Notes under the pieces: model-generated
The model's database searches: none
What the model was told of the DNA's origin: nothing
Seen by the model: the letters and a program-made list of their open reading frames with translations, nothing else
Shown: positions 44,108-53,413 of the stretch, piece after piece
Numbering within the stretch: the stretch's first letter is position 1
How the letters are laid out: every line of letters starts with the position of its first letter
Assembly: GCA_026401055.1 (NCBI GenBank)
Contig: JAPLNP010000094.1
Location: 1-61,399, forward strand
Direction of reading: 5' to 3'
Length of the DNA stretch: 61,399 nucleotides
DNA from: Planctomycetia bacterium
Lineage (GTDB): Bacteria; Planctomycetota; Planctomycetia; Pirellulales; Thermoguttaceae
Position numbers and translations under genes: made by a program

Positions 44108-45076
44108 ATGAACGAACACCCGATCTCGGGAAAACGCAAGGTGGTCATCGTCGGGGCGGGGGCGGTCGGATCGACGTTCGGCTATGCCTTGGCGCAGAGT
44201 GGACTGGCCGACGAGATCGTGCTCGTCGACCAGAACGACGATCTCGCTCATGGACAGGCCCTCGACCTGGTCCACGGACAGCCGTTCTTTCCGCCGGTCT
44301 CTATCCGCGTGGGCGATGCGTCGGACTATGCCGGCGCGAGGGTGATCGTCATCACGGCGGGCACGGCCCAGCGACCGGGTGAGACGCGGCTCGATTTGCT
44401 CCAGAGAAACGCTTCGATCGTCGGCCAGATCGCCGGAGACGTCGCCGGGGCGGATTCGTCGGCCGTGATGCTCGTCGTGACCAACCCGGTGGATGTGCTG
44501 ACGTATGTTGCCCTGCGGCGTACCGGATGGGAGCGTGGCCGGGTGATCGGCTCGGGAACGGTGTTGGACAGCGCGCGGTTTCGGCACCTCCTGAGCCGGC
44601 ATTGCGGCATCGACTCGCACAACGTCCACGGGTATATCCTTGGCGAGCACGGCGACAGCGAAGTGGCGGCGTGGTCGATGACCCACGTTGCCGGCATGAC
44701 GATGGACGAGTACTGCCCGGCCTGTGGCCGCTGCGACGATTGGCCCGCCCAGCAGGCCCGGATCGAGCAGGAAGTGCGAGACTCCGCCTACCACATCATC
44801 AACTACAAGGGGGCGACGTGTTTCGGGGTCGGGCTGGCGCTGGTTCGGATCGTCGCGGCGATTCTGCGAGGGCAGCACAGCGTGTTGACGGTTTCGACGT
44901 TGCTCGACGGCGAGTACGGCCTCGGCGACGTGTGCCTGAGCGTGCCGTGCATCGTGTCGGAGCGGGGCGTCGAGAGAATCGTCGAGAGCCGATTGCCTCA
45001 AGGAGAACTGGAATCCCTTGCGGCGTCGGCGGCGCTGCTGAAGCAGTCAATGGGCCAACTCGAAGGGAGCCGATGA
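44108..45076 (+). CDS. ldh: L-lactate dehydrogenase
   Basis: A 322-residue NAD-dependent dehydrogenase interconverting pyruvate and L-lactate. It has GAGAVGS (16-22) for NAD, Asp41 for the adenosine ribose, Gln88 in TAGTAQRPGETR (Gln indicates lactate; malate dehydrogenases have Arg), TNPVDVLTY, Asp154/Arg157 in LDSARFR and catalytic His181 in GEHGDSE. A Cys-rich insert C-P-A-C-G-R-C (203-209) is present in the mobile region after the active-site His. GGGAGG upstream supports ATG 44108. Single gene, divergent from the GH127-like gene. Confidence 0.93.
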   Translation: MNEHPISGKRKVVIVGAGAVGSTFGYALAQSGLADEIVLVDQNDDLAHGQALDLVHGQPFFPPVSIRVGDASDYAGARVIVITAGTAQRPGETRLDLLQRNASIVGQIAGDVAGADSSAVMLVVTNPVDVLTYVALRRTGWERGRVIGSGTVLDSARFRHLLSRHCGIDSHNVHGYILGEHGDSEVAAWSMTHVAGMTMDEYCPACGRCDDWPAQQARIEQEVRDSAYHIINYKGATCFGVGLALVRIVAAILRGQHSVLTVSTLLDGEYGLGDVCLSVPCIVSERGVERIVESRLPQGELESLAASAALLKQSMGQLEGSR

Positions 45077-45196
45077 CCAACGGCAAGAACGGAAAGCAAA
45101 GCGGCGGCGGGGCGGCACTGTGGTAGTGTGCCACTGGCTGAGAAGCGGCACCCGCGTCCACGCCATGGGCAAGACCGGCTGCCGAACAAACCGATC

Positions 45197-45394
45197 TCAC
45201 TCGGCGTCGGTGTCGTTGTCGGTCGGTGGCGGGGAATGGTCCTCCGGCGGGGGACGCGTGGCGTCGAGCCAATCGAGATACTCCTCGATCTCATTCAGGG
45301 GCATTCCCAACGAAACAGCCGCTGCAATCGCCTGGGTGCGCTCGATGGACGTACCGGCTTGTTCCAGCAACAACTTGGCGATTTTGTGGGCCAT
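45197..45394 (-). CDS. Small hypothetical protein
   Basis: About 65 residues from ATG 45394 (a TTG at 45454 would add 20). It is helical and hydrophilic, with GMPLNEIEEYLDWLDATRP in the second half and an acidic tail (TDNDTDAE). Codon use looks coding and the frame is stable, but I recognise no family. It is convergent with ldh, ending 120 bases beyond it. Confidence 0.55.
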   Translation of the reverse strand: MAHKIAKLLLEQAGTSIERTQAIAAAVSLGMPLNEIEEYLDWLDATRPPPEDHSPPPTDNDTDAE

Positions 45395-45847
45395 GCCGCT
45401 TCCCAAAGGTCGAATCTCACGGTCGGAAGCATCAATTCCTTCTTGCCGCCGCAAAGGGGAAGAGATGGAGGCTGGGCAGACTGAGGTCGCGGACGCCAGC
45501 CATCAACAAACTCCAAAATCCTCCAAAAACCGCCAAGAGACTTCAAAAAACCCGCCGATTTCGCAACAGCGACTCGAACAGCCTCAACCGAATTATACTT
45601 CAGGCAATGTGCCGCCTCCAAGTGACGTTTTTTGCCCAGGCGGATGGACGGAAGAAGGGCGGCAACGCCCAAGATAACCCATGCCCGGCAAGAAGCTCAG
45701 ACAGCTTCCAGCAAACGGCGCTGCCTCGCGGGCGAAGACCTGCCCCCTGCCGGTGAGAGCCGGTGGGACTGCCCGGCATTTCCCGGGGCTGAGCGAAGCT
45801 GGCGCGGCGCCAACAGCGGCTGGCGGGCCGTATTTCGCCGCCGAGCG
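45395..45847. other. Intergenic region, no gene recognised
   Basis: About 450 bases between the small hypothetical gene and the EEP gene. It includes an A-rich stretch (45500-45550) on the plus strand, perhaps the promoter side of the small gene. No family-like frame or strong hairpin was seen. Confidence 0.45.
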
Positions 45848-46978
45848 CTACTGCTCGTCCTGCCGCCCCGGGGCCCGCGACGGCTCGTCACCGCCGCCGA
45901 TCCAGACGAGATCGGCAATCAGTGGCAGGTGATCGGAGCCGACGTCGGGCCCCACCCAGCAATGGCGAGGCCGCCAGTTGGGTCCTGTCAGAATGTGGTC
46001 GATCCTGGCGCCGAATCGCCAGCCGTGAACGTCCGCCCGGATCGTGTTCCCAAATCCGAAGCCGCTGGTTGAGAACGCGTTCCGATAGCGGCCCCACGCC
46101 TGTCGGTAGATGGGGCTGTCCGCCGGCATATTGAAATCCCCGGCGAGAATCACGGACGCGGACTTATCTTCCACCCGCCCGGCGATCTCCTCCGATTGCC
46201 CTCGCCGCTCGTAGGTCTCCGCAGCGATCATCCCACTCCTGGACGGAGCGACCACGGTCGATCGATCCAGGACGGCTGCGATCCCCTCGCGAGGCGTGGG
46301 CAAGTGGATGCAGCAGAAATCCACGTCCCGGTCCGGCGTGGAAACAACGCACTGTAGCAGCGTCCAACGCAGCGAGACATGCCCGGGGTGACGGCCGTCC
46401 ATCTCCTGGATCTCCTGGACCGGGTAGCGCGACGCCACGAGCAACTCCCCGTGCTGAACAACGTGCCACCCTTCGGGCCATTGATAACTCGCCCCGCCGC
46501 GGCACTCCTCGAGCGCTACCATGTCGGGCCGCACCGTTTCGACGAGCTTGCGTATTGCCTCGGGCGTCGCGGCTTCGCCGGCGACGTTGCAGGTGAGCAC
46601 GCGAACCGTGGGACCGTCCGGAGCGAACGCTCGGCCCCACGGAAGGCATAGTCCCATGATCGGCCAGGCCACGACGATCGCGCCCAGCGCCAGCGGCCAC
46701 GGCAGGCGCCGCCGGAGCAGCACGGCCCCGGCGACGAGCGGCAAGAGTGGCAGACCGTAGACCCACCGAGGCCCAAAGAGCATCACCGTGGCCAACCACC
46801 ATCGCTCGGCGGCAAAGCGAAGCAGCAGCCAGACGATGACGACAAAAAGGAGATAGAGCCAGACACATGGCCGAAGCACGCGCGCCAGCTTGTCGCGCCA
46901 GCCCGGCTTCACCGCCCGGTCGAGAAGCGCCAATGCCGGCGCGATGCGTCTCCACTCCTCGTGGGCATGGGAAGCCAT
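45848..46978 (-). CDS. Membrane-anchored endonuclease/exonuclease/phosphatase family protein
   Basis: A 376-residue protein. Three hydrophobic helices (about 38-55, 62-88 and 93-113) precede an EEP domain with N131 (TCNVAGE), E157-E158 (VALEEC), GDFNMPADSP, RIDHIL and SDHLPLIADL, the metal and catalytic positions of this fold. By analogy it hydrolyses phosphodiesters, and it would act at the membrane, probably on the outer side. The substrate (nucleic acid, phospholipid or inositol phosphate) cannot be told. Preceded by a terminator-like hairpin. Confidence 0.88.
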   Translation of the reverse strand: MASHAHEEWRRIAPALALLDRAVKPGWRDKLARVLRPCVWLYLLFVVIVWLLLRFAAERWWLATVMLFGPRWVYGLPLLPLVAGAVLLRRRLPWPLALGAIVVAWPIMGLCLPWGRAFAPDGPTVRVLTCNVAGEAATPEAIRKLVETVRPDMVALEECRGGASYQWPEGWHVVQHGELLVASRYPVQEIQEMDGRHPGHVSLRWTLLQCVVSTPDRDVDFCCIHLPTPREGIAAVLDRSTVVAPSRSGMIAAETYERRGQSEEIAGRVEDKSASVILAGDFNMPADSPIYRQAWGRYRNAFSTSGFGFGNTIRADVHGWRFGARIDHILTGPNWRPRHCWVGPDVGSDHLPLIADLVWIGGGDEPSRAPGRQDEQ

Positions 46979-47026
46979 GTGATCCAGTTTATAGGCTCGG
47001 CATCCGCGCGGCGACGGCGCGCAAAC

Positions 47027-47064
47027 GAAGGAGGAGTCGTTGCCCGGGCGACGACTCCTCCTTC
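47027..47064. terminator. Hairpin after PEP-CTERM gene 47128
   Basis: GAAGGAGGAGTCGT (47027-47040) and ACGACTCCTCCTTC (47051-47064) pair perfectly, with a 10-base loop that can itself fold (CCCGGG). It lies between the PEP-CTERM gene and the EEP gene on minus. The T-run on the minus side is weak (GTTTGCG), so termination is likely but not proven. Confidence 0.6.
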
Positions 47065-47127
47065 AGTCTTGCTTCTTCTGGTGCTATTGCGTTTCCGATG
47101 CGCGGAACCCGTTGTCGGTCCCCGCGA

Positions 47128-48105
47128 CTATGCCTTTCGGCCGCGCTCGATCAGATCGCAGATCGCCTCACGGTTCGCTCGGTTCCAGCGGGGAGAACCG
47201 GTTTCGCTCGAGTCGCCCCGACGACGACGCGACCAAGCCAAGCCGGCGGACCCAATCCCCAGCACCGACCAGATCAGAAGGCTCGCCGGCTCGGGGGTGA
47301 TGTTCTCAACGGGCTCCCCATGGAGCATCTCCATATCCTGCTTTAACGTCCCGCTATTGTCCTGAACGCTGATGACGCCGTAACTTTGGACCACAGCCAG
47401 CTTCTCGAAGTTCGTGGCGTGGGGCGCATCGTGCCACCAGGACCAAGCCGCGTAGAAGGAATTCAGGTCGATTCCCGCAGCAACCAGGTCAGCGTTATTC
47501 GCGTTACCCACCAATTCGGCGCCAGCACCGCCGGGTTCCACGTTGAGGGTGTCCACCCCTGGGTCGTACCTGCCAGCAGTCCCTCCCACATTGGTATATG
47601 GGACCATGCCCATCCAGATCGCTTCTTGGTAGTGTCCAATCAACGTCTTGGTTGCCTCCAAATTGTCCCTGGGATGGATAATGTCATCTCGAACGTTTAC
47701 CAGGAACTGGTTGTACACCCATGCGGAGTAACCCGTCATCGCCCGATTACTGGCGACCGAACTTTGGGGAAGACTTTCAATGTCGTACCAATTGGGCGGG
47801 TTGAAGTATTCGTATCGCTCCAGACAGAAGGTGTAGAACGCACCGTTCTCTATGTTCTTGGTGTTATCCGAATGAGAGCTTGCGACCCAGGCGTTCTTAC
47901 CCTGAGGAGTGCGATCGGAGTCATCATAAAGAACGGCCCAAAATGCCCCTCCATAGTTGGGAAAGTGAATGTCAACGCTACCCGGAGGGGGGGTAGTGAC
48001 ATAGCCCAGCCAAATGTCGTCATGGGCCTGCACGTCAATCGAACCGAAGGCGAATGTCGCCAATCCCAAAACTACCAAGACTGCCCAAACTGCTGATGTT
48101 CTCAT
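47128..48105 (-). CDS. PEP-CTERM protein with extended C-terminal tail
   Basis: A 325-residue secreted protein. The signal peptide is VLVVLGLATFAFG. The body is rich in Trp/Tyr/Asn, with no recognised fold. A PEP-CTERM signal (ITPEPASLLIWSVLGIGSAG, then SRRRRGD) follows. Unlike classical PEP-CTERM proteins, the basic cluster is not the end: about 30 residues follow, ending N-R-A-N-R-E-A-I-C-D-L-I-E-R-G. AGGGGA precedes the ATG. An ECF-like sigma factor gene lies immediately upstream. Confidence 0.82.
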   Translation of the reverse strand: MRTSAVWAVLVVLGLATFAFGSIDVQAHDDIWLGYVTTPPPGSVDIHFPNYGGAFWAVLYDDSDRTPQGKNAWVASSHSDNTKNIENGAFYTFCLERYEYFNPPNWYDIESLPQSSVASNRAMTGYSAWVYNQFLVNVRDDIIHPRDNLEATKTLIGHYQEAIWMGMVPYTNVGGTAGRYDPGVDTLNVEPGGAGAELVGNANNADLVAAGIDLNSFYAAWSWWHDAPHATNFEKLAVVQSYGVISVQDNSGTLKQDMEMLHGEPVENITPEPASLLIWSVLGIGSAGLAWSRRRRGDSSETGSPRWNRANREAICDLIERGRKA

Positions 48106-48349
48106 AGCTTGTGTCCCCTGAAGAAGTGATTCCCACGCTAGACTCCCTACTCATCACACCCTATTGGCCGCCGAGGGCCGAATCCTGACAGAGTATCTGG
48201 CAAAATCCTCAGAAATACCTCTATGGAAGGGGTAAAACACTGGTGCAGACCCCACGTATTATGGGAAATGGTCATCCCTGCCCAAGGACCGCTGCCGGTT
48301 TCGTGAGGACCTGCTTACGATCCGGTCATCCCCCACCTGAGTATGTGTC

Positions 48350-49042
48350 TCAACGCCTGTGGGAATCTGCACGAAAGAACTGCCTGATCTTCCGACGAAT
48401 CCGGGAGGCCAGTTTCCAGGCGCTTGTGGATGAATACTCCCGGGGCGACTCGTCCGCCGAATCCTCGCCCAGCAGATACTGGTCGAGAAACTCCTGCTCG
48501 CCGGGCGTCAAGGTCTCGGCGAGATCCGCCATCGTCGAGCCGGCGTCACCGGAGGCCCCATGCTTCACCGGCTGCCGTTTTCCCGCCGCCCGCTCCCTCC
48601 GCCGCCGGCGGTATTCGCTTCGGAAATAACGCGAGGTCACGTCTTTGGCGATGCACCGCAAAAAAGTACCCAGTCGGGCCTCCCGGCGGACGTCGAACCG
48701 CCCCAGCAGCTTGCCGTCCTCCGCCACGAGGGCATACCAGACCCGCGCCGCCAACTCGTCCACCAGGTTTGGATCGGCATGGTCGGACCCGAGAACGTGT
48801 TCGATGGACCGCAGCAAGGGCTCGTGGCATTGGTCGTAGAGCCCTTCCCACGCATCCACCTCGCCGGCGACGCACCGCTTCACCAGTTCGGCGTCGGCCA
48901 GTATGCCGTCGGAGTTCGCCCGCCGCTGTCCAGAGTCAACCCCTTCCTCGTCGGGGCACGCACTCTCGGCTTCCGACAGCCGGCCCAATGCTTCCAGCAG
49001 GTCGGCGCTGATCTCCATTTCGCTCACTGGTTGGTTCTCCAC
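48350..49042 (-). CDS. ECF-like RNA polymerase sigma factor
   Basis: A 230-residue sigma-70 family protein. Region 2 runs from about residue 50 to 150 (LVKRCVAGEVDAWEGLYDQC, LRCIAKDVTSRYFRSEYRRR) and a region-4-like helix-turn-helix is near the C-terminus (LTPGEQEFLDQYLLGE... SAWKLASRIRRKIRQF). The first 50 residues are an acidic extension. No anti-sigma factor gene is visible. Planctomycetes carry many such divergent sigma factors. It lies 244 bases upstream of the PEP-CTERM gene on the same strand, so control of that gene is possible. Confidence 0.82.
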   Translation of the reverse strand: MENQPVSEMEISADLLEALGRLSEAESACPDEEGVDSGQRRANSDGILADAELVKRCVAGEVDAWEGLYDQCHEPLLRSIEHVLGSDHADPNLVDELAARVWYALVAEDGKLLGRFDVRREARLGTFLRCIAKDVTSRYFRSEYRRRRRERAAGKRQPVKHGASGDAGSTMADLAETLTPGEQEFLDQYLLGEDSADESPREYSSTSAWKLASRIRRKIRQFFRADSHRR

Positions 49043-49231
49043 GCTTCCTTATTGACTACTTGGACAAGACGGTGTCGTCCGGCGCATTCGCGATGCGGTA
49101 GGCGGCGATCAATGATCGGACTTGATCGACGACACTGAATTCTTCCTCGCAGCGGCGAACGAAGTCGCTGAGGTAGAATACATTGGAAACAGGGCGGTTT
49201 ATCTGCCGAACGAGCAACCGTCTCCACGACT

Positions 49232-50641
49232 TTACGAGTTGTCCTGCCGATTCTCCTTGTGTCCCTCGAAATCACGATTGCTCGACCGAATATGGGCGAG
49301 TGCCTTCCTCCACAGTCTCCGCGCCATTGCGCCTACAAATCGACTTCCCTCGGCCAGTGCGGGCCGGAGGTCGCTGAGCGAGAAGTATGGGCCGACGTGG
49401 GGACGCCAGACATTCGAGAGATAGTCGTATAGTATGGAAAGTAGTCTTTCACCATCTTCGACGCGAGAATAAAGATCGCTATGCAGCGAGAGGTAGATGA
49501 CCCCATCACGCTGGGCTCGACGACTCGGTCCAACATCTGTGCCCGCGGCAAGCCGATACGTCTGGTAGACGTTATTTACGCCACAAGTGGTGTCGAAGAA
49601 ATTGCACATACCGATACGGGGGTTCAATTCAAGGTACTTGTACTGCCCGTCGCGTGCGTCGAACTTGAATTCGACCATTGCCGGGCCGGTGTATTTGAGC
49701 CCGCGGCCAAGACGCGCGACGAGTGACAGAACCTGGTGGTTTCTTTCGCTCACGGCGTAGCTTGTGACTCCTCGATGAGCGGGCGACAGATGGAATCGCC
49801 GAAACACAAAGGCACAGAGCAGATCGTTCGACCGGCCAAACGTGCAGTTGCAGACCCACTGCTGACTGTCGTCGCCGGGAATCACCTCCTGCGCCAAGAG
49901 GCTGTCGAGCATGTCTTCGTGCGCGGCCACGACCGTCTGAAGTTCCCGCGGCGAACGAACCACGCGATTCTTCTCGCCGAAGCGTTTCGCGTCCCATGCG
50001 GTTCTCGGCTTGATGATCACTGGGAACTCGATGTCCTCGTGTTGTTGACACAACATCCTGAGATCCAGGAACGTCTTGGGCAGCGGAATGCCCGCGCGCC
50101 GAACCAACTCCGTCTCCCGTGTCTTGTCAAGCAGGGTTTCCGCCAGCCACGGCTCGGGCATGCAGACACGGAATTGCGACGCCAATCGTTCATGGTGTCG
50201 CGCCATGAACGAGACCAGGAAGTCATTGGTCGGAATAAGAACGGGACGCTCGTAGGGTAAGGATTCGAGTACGGCCAGCAGTGCCGCATCGCGATCACTG
50301 GAAGAAGGAATGAGTACTCGCCGCACGGGATAGCGTGACAGAAAGGCCGGATTGTTCTGATCGCCGGTTACCACGACCGTGGAGATCCCGGCCAGATGAA
50401 GGCTTCGCACGGCGCCGAGAGGATTGGCGCCGATGCCCACGACAACCGCTACCGGCAAGCGGCGCGCGTTCGGCGAGGGGCTGACGCTACGCGGTGAAGC
50501 CGGCTCGGCACGAAGTCCACGCGGATTCGCCAAAGAGTGGACCTCCGCGTCCGCATGAGGCGCGGCGAGGAACTCCGTTGGTAAGAGTGAAGCAAAGTCC
50601 TGTTTCATACGATTACGAAAAGGGGATTCGTGCGTGTCCAC
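49232..50641 (-). CDS. ATP-grasp ligase (copy 1)
   Basis: About 469 residues from GTG 50641, or 458 from ATG 50608. A Rossmann-like pre-domain (VVVGIGANPLGAVRSLHLAG) is followed by an ATP-grasp domain (LLDKTRETELVRRAGIPLPK, FPVIIKPRTAWDAKRF, ELNPRIGMCNFFDTTCGVNN). The Glu/Asn of ELNPR are the metal-binding residues. These enzymes make amide or peptide bonds through acyl phosphates. It is related in layout to ATP-grasp copy 2 (54683), with the same C-G-V-N stretch after the NPR motif. Carboxylate and amine substrates are unknown; it ends the second locus. Confidence 0.85.
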   Translation of the reverse strand: MDTHESPFRNRMKQDFASLLPTEFLAAPHADAEVHSLANPRGLRAEPASPRSVSPSPNARRLPVAVVVGIGANPLGAVRSLHLAGISTVVVTGDQNNPAFLSRYPVRRVLIPSSSDRDAALLAVLESLPYERPVLIPTNDFLVSFMARHHERLASQFRVCMPEPWLAETLLDKTRETELVRRAGIPLPKTFLDLRMLCQQHEDIEFPVIIKPRTAWDAKRFGEKNRVVRSPRELQTVVAAHEDMLDSLLAQEVIPGDDSQQWVCNCTFGRSNDLLCAFVFRRFHLSPAHRGVTSYAVSERNHQVLSLVARLGRGLKYTGPAMVEFKFDARDGQYKYLELNPRIGMCNFFDTTCGVNNVYQTYRLAAGTDVGPSRRAQRDGVIYLSLHSDLYSRVEDGERLLSILYDYLSNVWRPHVGPYFSLSDLRPALAEGSRFVGAMARRLWRKALAHIRSSNRDFEGHKENRQDNS

Positions 50642-50706
50642 TCTAGCGAGACTGGTTGTCTCAAGGAGTGATCAGAAAAACATCGCAACCGGCGGCGCCG
50701 GTCATG

Positions 50707-51765
50707 TCACAATTCACTCGATTGGGGTGAACCTCCCATAAGTGCCAATTCAATATTCCACACGAAGTCCGTCTTGTTCATTGCGGCCACCACCCTTGGA
50801 AGCGACAGGGCACGGTTCCCGCGGCCAGCGGACCCGCTCGCGCAAGTCACGGCAGTCCGGTAGCCTACCTGGGCCGTGGCCAAGACCGTGTCTTCGGTCC
50901 AGTGCGGCTGGAGCGTCGGCACGGGATAGGAGAAATGAACGATTGTCTCCCCAAGACGCTGCTCCAGGAGTCGCTTTGATTCTTGCAGTTCTCGAAGGAC
51001 ATCGTCTGGGCCAATGTGAGCAACGTTCGGATGTGACATCGTGTGCGATCCGATAATGTGACCGCGCCGGCGCAACGATCGGATCTCGTCCCAATTCATC
51101 ATCAGGCGATCGTTGGGTTCGAGTTTGGGTAGGTCGAGTCCCCGTTCGATCGTGCGGAGCAATTCCTCCAGTGAGTCACCGCTACGTCGCGCGCAGGCTC
51201 GCATTACGTTCTGCCTCGCCTCGATCCGGCTGGTCAGGTCACTGATCTTCCACGGCCGGCCATCGATCGGATCCGTCCAATTCGGCACCTGCGTCGTTAG
51301 AAACGCTCGCCTCAACCGACAAAACCACGGGAGCTTATCCTCTTCGACACAGCCGACAGCAATATAGAAGGTGGCTTGTAGGCCAAGACGTTCCAGAATC
51401 GGAGCGGCAACGTCGTAGTTGTCTCTGAAACCGTCGTCAAACGTAATCGCGACGGCCCGACGCGGCAGGTCCTTTCCTTCGTAGAAGAAGCTGCTGACGT
51501 CGTCAAGCGAGACTGGATTGAAACGCTTTGCGAGACTCTCCATGTGTTCGGCAAACACGGACGCGCAATGAACGATACCCCTTCCAATAATGTCCGTCGT
51601 GGCCCCCAGGCTTTCCTGCACTGAATGATACCGGAGGATCGCTACGGAGGCTGGCGCGACGCGCGAGAGCAGCCCGGGGATCCCGGATCTTAACAGGACT
51701 CTCTTTGCGAATCGTTTTCGCTGAGATCGACGATTCGTCGAATTGTCCTGAAGTGACGAGATCAT
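50707..51765 (-). CDS. Polysaccharide deacetylase (NodB type)
   Basis: About 352 residues; ATG 51765 is favoured over TTG 51789. The NodB domain has VAITFDDGFRDNYDVAAPIL (metal-binding and catalytic Asp pair) and IIGSHTMSHPNVAHI (His-x3-His). It opens with SVAILRYHSVQES and then lists CE4 features. It would remove N- or O-acetyl groups from the glycan; membership in exosortase-linked clusters is known for related enzymes. No signal peptide is clear, so its side of the membrane is uncertain. Confidence 0.9.
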   Translation of the reverse strand: MISSLQDNSTNRRSQRKRFAKRVLLRSGIPGLLSRVAPASVAILRYHSVQESLGATTDIIGRGIVHCASVFAEHMESLAKRFNPVSLDDVSSFFYEGKDLPRRAVAITFDDGFRDNYDVAAPILERLGLQATFYIAVGCVEEDKLPWFCRLRRAFLTTQVPNWTDPIDGRPWKISDLTSRIEARQNVMRACARRSGDSLEELLRTIERGLDLPKLEPNDRLMMNWDEIRSLRRRGHIIGSHTMSHPNVAHIGPDDVLRELQESKRLLEQRLGETIVHFSYPVPTLQPHWTEDTVLATAQVGYRTAVTCASGSAGRGNRALSLPRVVAAMNKTDFVWNIELALMGGSPQSSEL

Positions 51766-51860
51766 GGTTATTGTTTTTTCTGACGACAATCGAAAAAGCC
51801 GTGACGTGCAAACCTATCGGGCGGAACCATGGCGATGGCCAGCCGCTTATCATCAGCGAG

Positions 51861-53408
51861 CTAGACCTTCATGCGCGCCAGAATGGTTCTTGGATGAAGC
51901 TGGTTAAGCGCCCAGTGGACAAGGCTTTGGATTTGTTTCTTTTCATCCGGCGCAATCATACCGGTGGTCCACACGAGAGCCGGCCAGGCGACCCAAAGCA
52001 CGGACTTCGCTAGAATTGCAGATGGATCCGTGCCAAAAGCTTGAGACGCAAGGACGATCGCCGTGCCAAGAAGGAGCATCCCGATCACTCGTACGGTCTC
52101 GTACTGGACATGAAATACGCGTTGAGACACAAGCACCGTGCAGACAAACCGGACCAGCATGCCCACCAACGTCGCGTAGGCGGCCCCCATGGCGCCATGT
52201 GTGGGGATGAGCCAAGCATACAGTCCCAACGCGGTCGATGCGGAAACCGCGCTGATGTACGGTTTCAGGCCGGTTCGTCGACGCACGTAGAATGCCGCGT
52301 CCGCGAGGTTGGCGGCCGTCATGAAGTAGCTGGCCAGCACGATCGGACAGACAACGAGTGCCGCGCGGGCGTATTCGGGGGGGCTGAGGACTGCGATCGC
52401 TTCGCGATGAAACAGACACAGCCCGACTCCCATGAACACGTAAACCGCCAGAAGCTTGCTGAACATCCGCCCCACGGCGATCGACCCGTGCGGTTTCTCA
52501 AACACGTCATAGAGCTGCACGTTCCAGACTCGAAGGAGGGGTACCATTCCGAGAGAGCTGACCACTGCCGCCAGCTTACAGCCCAACGCATAGCATCCCA
52601 ACTCCTCAGCACCCGCGTACCGAATCAGAAAGAATCGATCACCGGAGGCCAGCACAAAACCAAACACCCCCACCGGAACAAACGGCAGGGCGAATCGCGC
52701 GATTCCCCAAAGCTTACCCAACTGTGGGCGAAACGAGCCGATGGCCAATTCCCGTAGAGTCAGAAAGAGCCCGAAAACAGCCGAAGTGACGGCCGTGGCG
52801 ACGAGGATGCCCCAGATTCCCCATTGGAGGACCACCACGGCGACTATCGTGAGCGTCACTCGGCACAGGAAGACTGCTATACTGACAAGCACAAACCGCG
52901 CCGATTCGAGACGCGCTTGCATCAGCGTCATGGGGATGGACGAAGTGGCCTGCAGCAGGATAGAGGCTATGCCGAGTACAAGGAGAGCCGGATTCTCGAT
53001 GCCGACCAGCCCACTAATCGACTGTGCGAAGCCGATTGTGAGCAAGAACGCGCCGCCGAGAACGGTGGCCAAGAACAAGCTCAGTGTTGCGGCCGTGCTG
53101 CCGCGTTCCTCATCACTCACGGCCTGCTTATAAAACGTTAGCGCGGCCATGCGGATTCCGTTTGCCATCAAGCAGATGAGAAACACGTCGCCGATTCGGT
53201 CGAGGATTTCCAAGATGCCGAACTCGGCGGGGACCAAGTACCTCGTATACAATGGCACGAGGATGATCCCGGCTCCCTGAAGGGCCAGCGTGCCCAATCC
53301 ATAGATGGCGGCGTGGGCCAGAAACGATCTGCCTCCAAGCACGGCATGTTCGTCTGCCAGATGCTCGGTATCAGTTGTGGTATCGTGTTCAGGAGATGAA
53401 TCGTTCAA
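51861..53408 (-). CDS. Oligosaccharide flippase (Wzx/MATE-like)
   Basis: About 515 residues from TTG 53408, with 12-14 hydrophobic helices (for example IYGLGTLALQGAGIILVPLY). It has no close likeness to the two flippases of the first locus, so the second locus probably exports a different glycan. The GNAT gene ends six bases upstream of its start and the deacetylase gene begins 96 bases past its end, consistent with an operon. No ATG lies near; a downstream GTG is possible. Confidence 0.85.
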   Translation of the reverse strand: MNDSSPEHDTTTDTEHLADEHAVLGGRSFLAHAAIYGLGTLALQGAGIILVPLYTRYLVPAEFGILEILDRIGDVFLICLMANGIRMAALTFYKQAVSDEERGSTAATLSLFLATVLGGAFLLTIGFAQSISGLVGIENPALLVLGIASILLQATSSIPMTLMQARLESARFVLVSIAVFLCRVTLTIVAVVVLQWGIWGILVATAVTSAVFGLFLTLRELAIGSFRPQLGKLWGIARFALPFVPVGVFGFVLASGDRFFLIRYAGAEELGCYALGCKLAAVVSSLGMVPLLRVWNVQLYDVFEKPHGSIAVGRMFSKLLAVYVFMGVGLCLFHREAIAVLSPPEYARAALVVCPIVLASYFMTAANLADAAFYVRRRTGLKPYISAVSASTALGLYAWLIPTHGAMGAAYATLVGMLVRFVCTVLVSQRVFHVQYETVRVIGMLLLGTAIVLASQAFGTDPSAILAKSVLWVAWPALVWTTGMIAPDEKKQIQSLVHWALNQLHPRTILARMKV

Positions 53409-53413
53409 TCGCG

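Noticed and set aside
43961-45001. A 5' extension of the GH127-like gene by about 347 codons
   Set aside because: The extension is antisense to lactate dehydrogenase, which has all catalytic residues. A signal peptide and ribosome site at 43960 mark the true start.
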